The translations under genes were made by a program, and so were the position numbers. Source: DATBRC01 sp036560485 (GTDB taxonomy: Bacteria; Pseudomonadota; Gammaproteobacteria; Burkholderiales; Burkholderiaceae_D). Taken from it: a stretch of 64,000 bases of DNA. Below the pieces are notes generated by a model. The model was not told where the DNA came from, searched no databases, and saw nothing but the letters and a program-made list of their open reading frames with translations. Positions 61,753 through 64,000 of the stretch are shown here, piece by piece (the stretch's first letter is position 1; every line of letters starts with the position of its first letter). The stretch is from assembly GCA_036560485.1 (NCBI GenBank), contig DATBRC010000053.1:62001-126000 (forward strand), read 5' to 3'.

Positions 61753-64000
61753 ATGTCATTACTGACCCAGATTTTCGGTAGCCGCAATCAGCGGTTGCTC
61801 AAGCAATATCAAAAAACTGTCCGCGAAATCAATGCTCTCGAACCGACGATAGAAAAACTATCCGACGCCGCATTGCAAGCCAAGACGCCGGAATTCAAAG
61901 AGCGCCTGGCGAAAGGCGAGACGCTCGACGACATCCTGCCGGAAGCATTTGCCGTTTGCCGTGAGGCCAGCAAGCGCGTTTTAAAGATGCGTCATTTCGA
62001 CGTGCAATTGATCGGCGGCATGGTTCTACATTACGGAAAAATTGCCGAGATGGGAACCGGTGAAGGTAAAACCTTGATGGCGACCTTGCCCGCATATTTG
62101 AATGCGTTGTCAGGCAAAGGTGTCCATGTCGTCACAGTCAACGATTATCTGGCGCAACGCGATGCCGACTGGATGGGTAAAGTATATGCGTGGCTGGGCT
62201 TGGCCACTGGCGTCAATCTGTCGCAGATGGAACACGATGCGAAGCAGACTGCGTACGCCGCCGATATTACTTACGGCACCAATAATGAATTCGGCTTCGA
62301 TTATCTGCGCGACAACATGGTGTATGAAGCGAGTGAACGCGTGCAACGCGGCTTGAATTTCGGCATCGTCGATGAAGTGGATTCGATTTTGATCGACGAA
62401 GCAAGAACGCCGCTGATTATTTCCGGGCAGGCTGAAAACCATACCGAGCTATATCACAAAATCAATGAAGTGCCGCCGCTGTTGACAATGCAAATCGGTG
62501 AAGAAACACCAGATGGCAAGGGCAAGATCGAAGTGCCAGGCGATTACACCAAGGATGAAAAAGCGCATCAAGTCTTGTTGACTGAAGCAGGGCACGAGAA
62601 GGCTGAGCAGATTCTGACGCGCATGGGCTTGCTGCCGGAAGGTGCATCGCTCTACGATGCATCCAACATCACACTGATTCATCATTTGTACGCCGCATTG
62701 CGTGCACATACCTTGTATCACAAGGATCAGCATTACGTTGTGCTCAATAATGAAATCGTCATTGTCGATGAATTCACCGGCCGCATGATGCATGGCCGCC
62801 GCTGGTCCGAAGGTCTGCACCAGGCAGTCGAAGCCAAAGAGCGTGTGCAGATCCAGAACGAAAATCAAACGCTGGCATCGATCACTTTCCAGAATTACTT
62901 CCGCATGTACAGCAAGTTGGCAGGCATGACCGGTACGGCGGATACTGAAGCGTACGAATTTCAGGAAATCTACGGGCTGGAAACCGTGGTGATTCCGCCG
63001 AATCGCCCAAGCCAGCGCAAGGATCGCCAAGACCAGGTATATAAATCCGCGCAGGAAAAATATCAGGCAATGTTGAAAGACATTCAGGATTGCTATGAAC
63101 GCGGCCAACCGGTATTGGTCGGCACCACCTCGATTGAAAATTCTGAACTGCTATCTGGGATCTTGACCAAAGCCAAGCTGCCGCACAATGTGCTGAACGC
63201 AAAGCAGCATGCGCGTGAAGCGGAAATCATTGCGCAAGCAGGCCGTCCCAAGGCGATTACCATCGCAACCAACATGGCCGGTCGTGGTACCGATATCGTA
63301 TTGGGCGGCAATGTCGAGAAGCAGGTTCAATTCATTGAAGCGGATGACAAGCTTTCCGATACAGAAAAGCAGTTGAAATCGCAAAAACTGCGTGACGAAT
63401 GGCAATCTCTGCACGACCACGTCGTCGCTGCAGGCGGTTTGCATATTGTCGGCACCGAGCGGCACGAATCACGCCGCGTCGATAACCAGTTGCGCGGCCG
63501 CTCCGGTCGCCAGGGTGATCCTGGTTCATCGCGGTTTTATTTGTCGCTGGACGATGCATTGCTGCGTATCTTCGCCGGCGATCGCGTGCGCGCGATCATG
63601 GACCGTTTGAAAATGCCGGAAGGCGAACCAATCGAAGCAGGCATGGTGTCGCGTTCTATCGAATCGGCGCAGCGCAAGGTTGAGGCACGTAACTTTGACA
63701 TCCGCAAACAATTGCTGGAATACGACGATGTGGCCAACGATCAGCGCAAGGTGATTTATACGCAACGCAATGAACTGCTCGAATCGCAAGACGTCTCCGA
63801 ACTCATTACATCGTTGCGCCATGGCGTTTTCACCGAATTGTTCCGTACGCATGTGCCGGCAGAATCGATGGAAGAGCAGTGGGACCTCAAGGCACTGGAA
63901 GCCGCATTGACTAACGAGTGGCAATTGAATGTGCCGTTGTCGACCATGCTGGTTGCCGAGCCTAATTTGACGGATGAAGAGTTGCTGGCGCGCGTTTTGA
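61753..64000 (+). CDS. secA: preprotein translocase ATPase SecA (3' end cut by window)
   Basis: The first 749 codons of SecA, running off the window end; the full protein is usually about 900 residues. It begins MSLLTQIFGSRN. Walker A is GTGEGKT at 101-107, the DEAD-type Walker B is IVDEVDSILIDEARTP, and VGTTSIENSE, NMAGRGTDIVLGG and QLRGRSGRQGDPG are the helicase motifs. Preproteins are driven through SecYEG by ATP hydrolysis. The frame is open at the window end; the C-terminal zinc-binding tail is outside. Confidence 0.98.
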   Translation, partial: MSLLTQIFGSRNQRLLKQYQKTVREINALEPTIEKLSDAALQAKTPEFKERLAKGETLDDILPEAFAVCREASKRVLKMRHFDVQLIGGMVLHYGKIAEMGTGEGKTLMATLPAYLNALSGKGVHVVTVNDYLAQRDADWMGKVYAWLGLATGVNLSQMEHDAKQTAYAADITYGTNNEFGFDYLRDNMVYEASERVQRGLNFGIVDEVDSILIDEARTPLIISGQAENHTELYHKINEVPPLLTMQIGEETPDGKGKIEVPGDYTKDEKAHQVLLTEAGHEKAEQILTRMGLLPEGASLYDASNITLIHHLYAALRAHTLYHKDQHYVVLNNEIVIVDEFTGRMMHGRRWSEGLHQAVEAKERVQIQNENQTLASITFQNYFRMYSKLAGMTGTADTEAYEFQEIYGLETVVIPPNRPSQRKDRQDQVYKSAQEKYQAMLKDIQDCYERGQPVLVGTTSIENSELLSGILTKAKLPHNVLNAKQHAREAEIIAQAGRPKAITIATNMAGRGTDIVLGGNVEKQVQFIEADDKLSDTEKQLKSQKLRDEWQSLHDHVVAAGGLHIVGTERHESRRVDNQLRGRSGRQGDPGSSRFYLSLDDALLRIFAGDRVRAIMDRLKMPEGEPIEAGMVSRSIESAQRKVEARNFDIRKQLLEYDDVANDQRKVIYTQRNELLESQDVSELITSLRHGVFTELFRTHVPAESMEEQWDLKALEAALTNEWQLNVPLSTMLVAEPNLTDEELLARVL

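Overview
The window is a contiguous piece of a betaproteobacterial chromosome. The order and sequence style of the dcw (division and cell wall) cluster, a minCDE operon with a TTG-started minD, the class A RNase P RNA and the moderate GC content all fit the Oxalobacteraceae (Herminiimonas/Janthinobacterium-like). This is inference from gene content; no database comparison was possible. No tRNA, rRNA, CRISPR array, transposase or phage gene was found.

Region 1 (1-4.7 kb) holds small accessory genes: the end of an LCM-type methyltransferase, an SDR oxidoreductase, a tiny hydrophilic protein, a secreted DUF4139 protein and a secreted protein whose signal peptide and body are in different frames. 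Region 2 (4.7-12.3 kb) is a fatty-acid beta-oxidation cluster: TetR regulator, acyl-CoA dehydrogenase, a 3-hydroxyacyl-CoA dehydrogenase/enoyl-CoA hydratase fusion, thiolase and a second enoyl-CoA hydratase. It has a palindromic operator candidate upstream and a hairpin-rich repeat inside it. Region 3 (12.4-20.7 kb) combines a TPR-sulfotransferase, a two-component system, an APS kinase (CysC), a membrane Ser/Thr kinase with a PEGA domain, a small lipoprotein and an alpha/beta hydrolase. Region 4 (20.7-25.0 kb, minus strand) is a MacB/LolCDE-like ABC transporter with a LolA-like periplasmic protein and a predicted outer-membrane barrel. Region 5 (25.2-29.7 kb) is minCDE, a lipoprotein with propeller-like repeats, and rnpB.

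Region 6 (29.7-40.3 kb) holds a membrane-anchored alpha/beta hydrolase, an Msc-like membrane protein, a beta-lactamase-family lipoprotein, a PilZ protein and a two-partner secretion operon (tpsB-tpsA-fecR) on the minus strand. The tpsA product carries 13 uninterrupted 19-residue repeats, each with two cysteines, which I consider the most unusual protein feature in the window. Region 7 (40.8-59.9 kb) is the dcw cluster mraZ-rsmH-ftsL-ftsI-murE-murF-mraY-murD-ftsW-murG-murC-ddl-ftsQ-ftsA-ftsZ, then a peroxiredoxin and lpxC. It is preceded by four 10-bp-phased MraZ-box-like repeats and has no murB. Region 8 (60-64 kb) has a DciA/DUF721 protein on the minus strand, an M23 peptidase and the first 749 codons of secA, which runs off the end.

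Non-coding structures that the genes do not explain include a perfect 26-bp inverted repeat between minC and minD, a pair of inverted 55-bp copies (48/55 identical) flanking ftsA-ftsZ, a nested palindromic repeat inside the beta-oxidation cluster and a REP-like hairpin inside the ABC/LolA operon.
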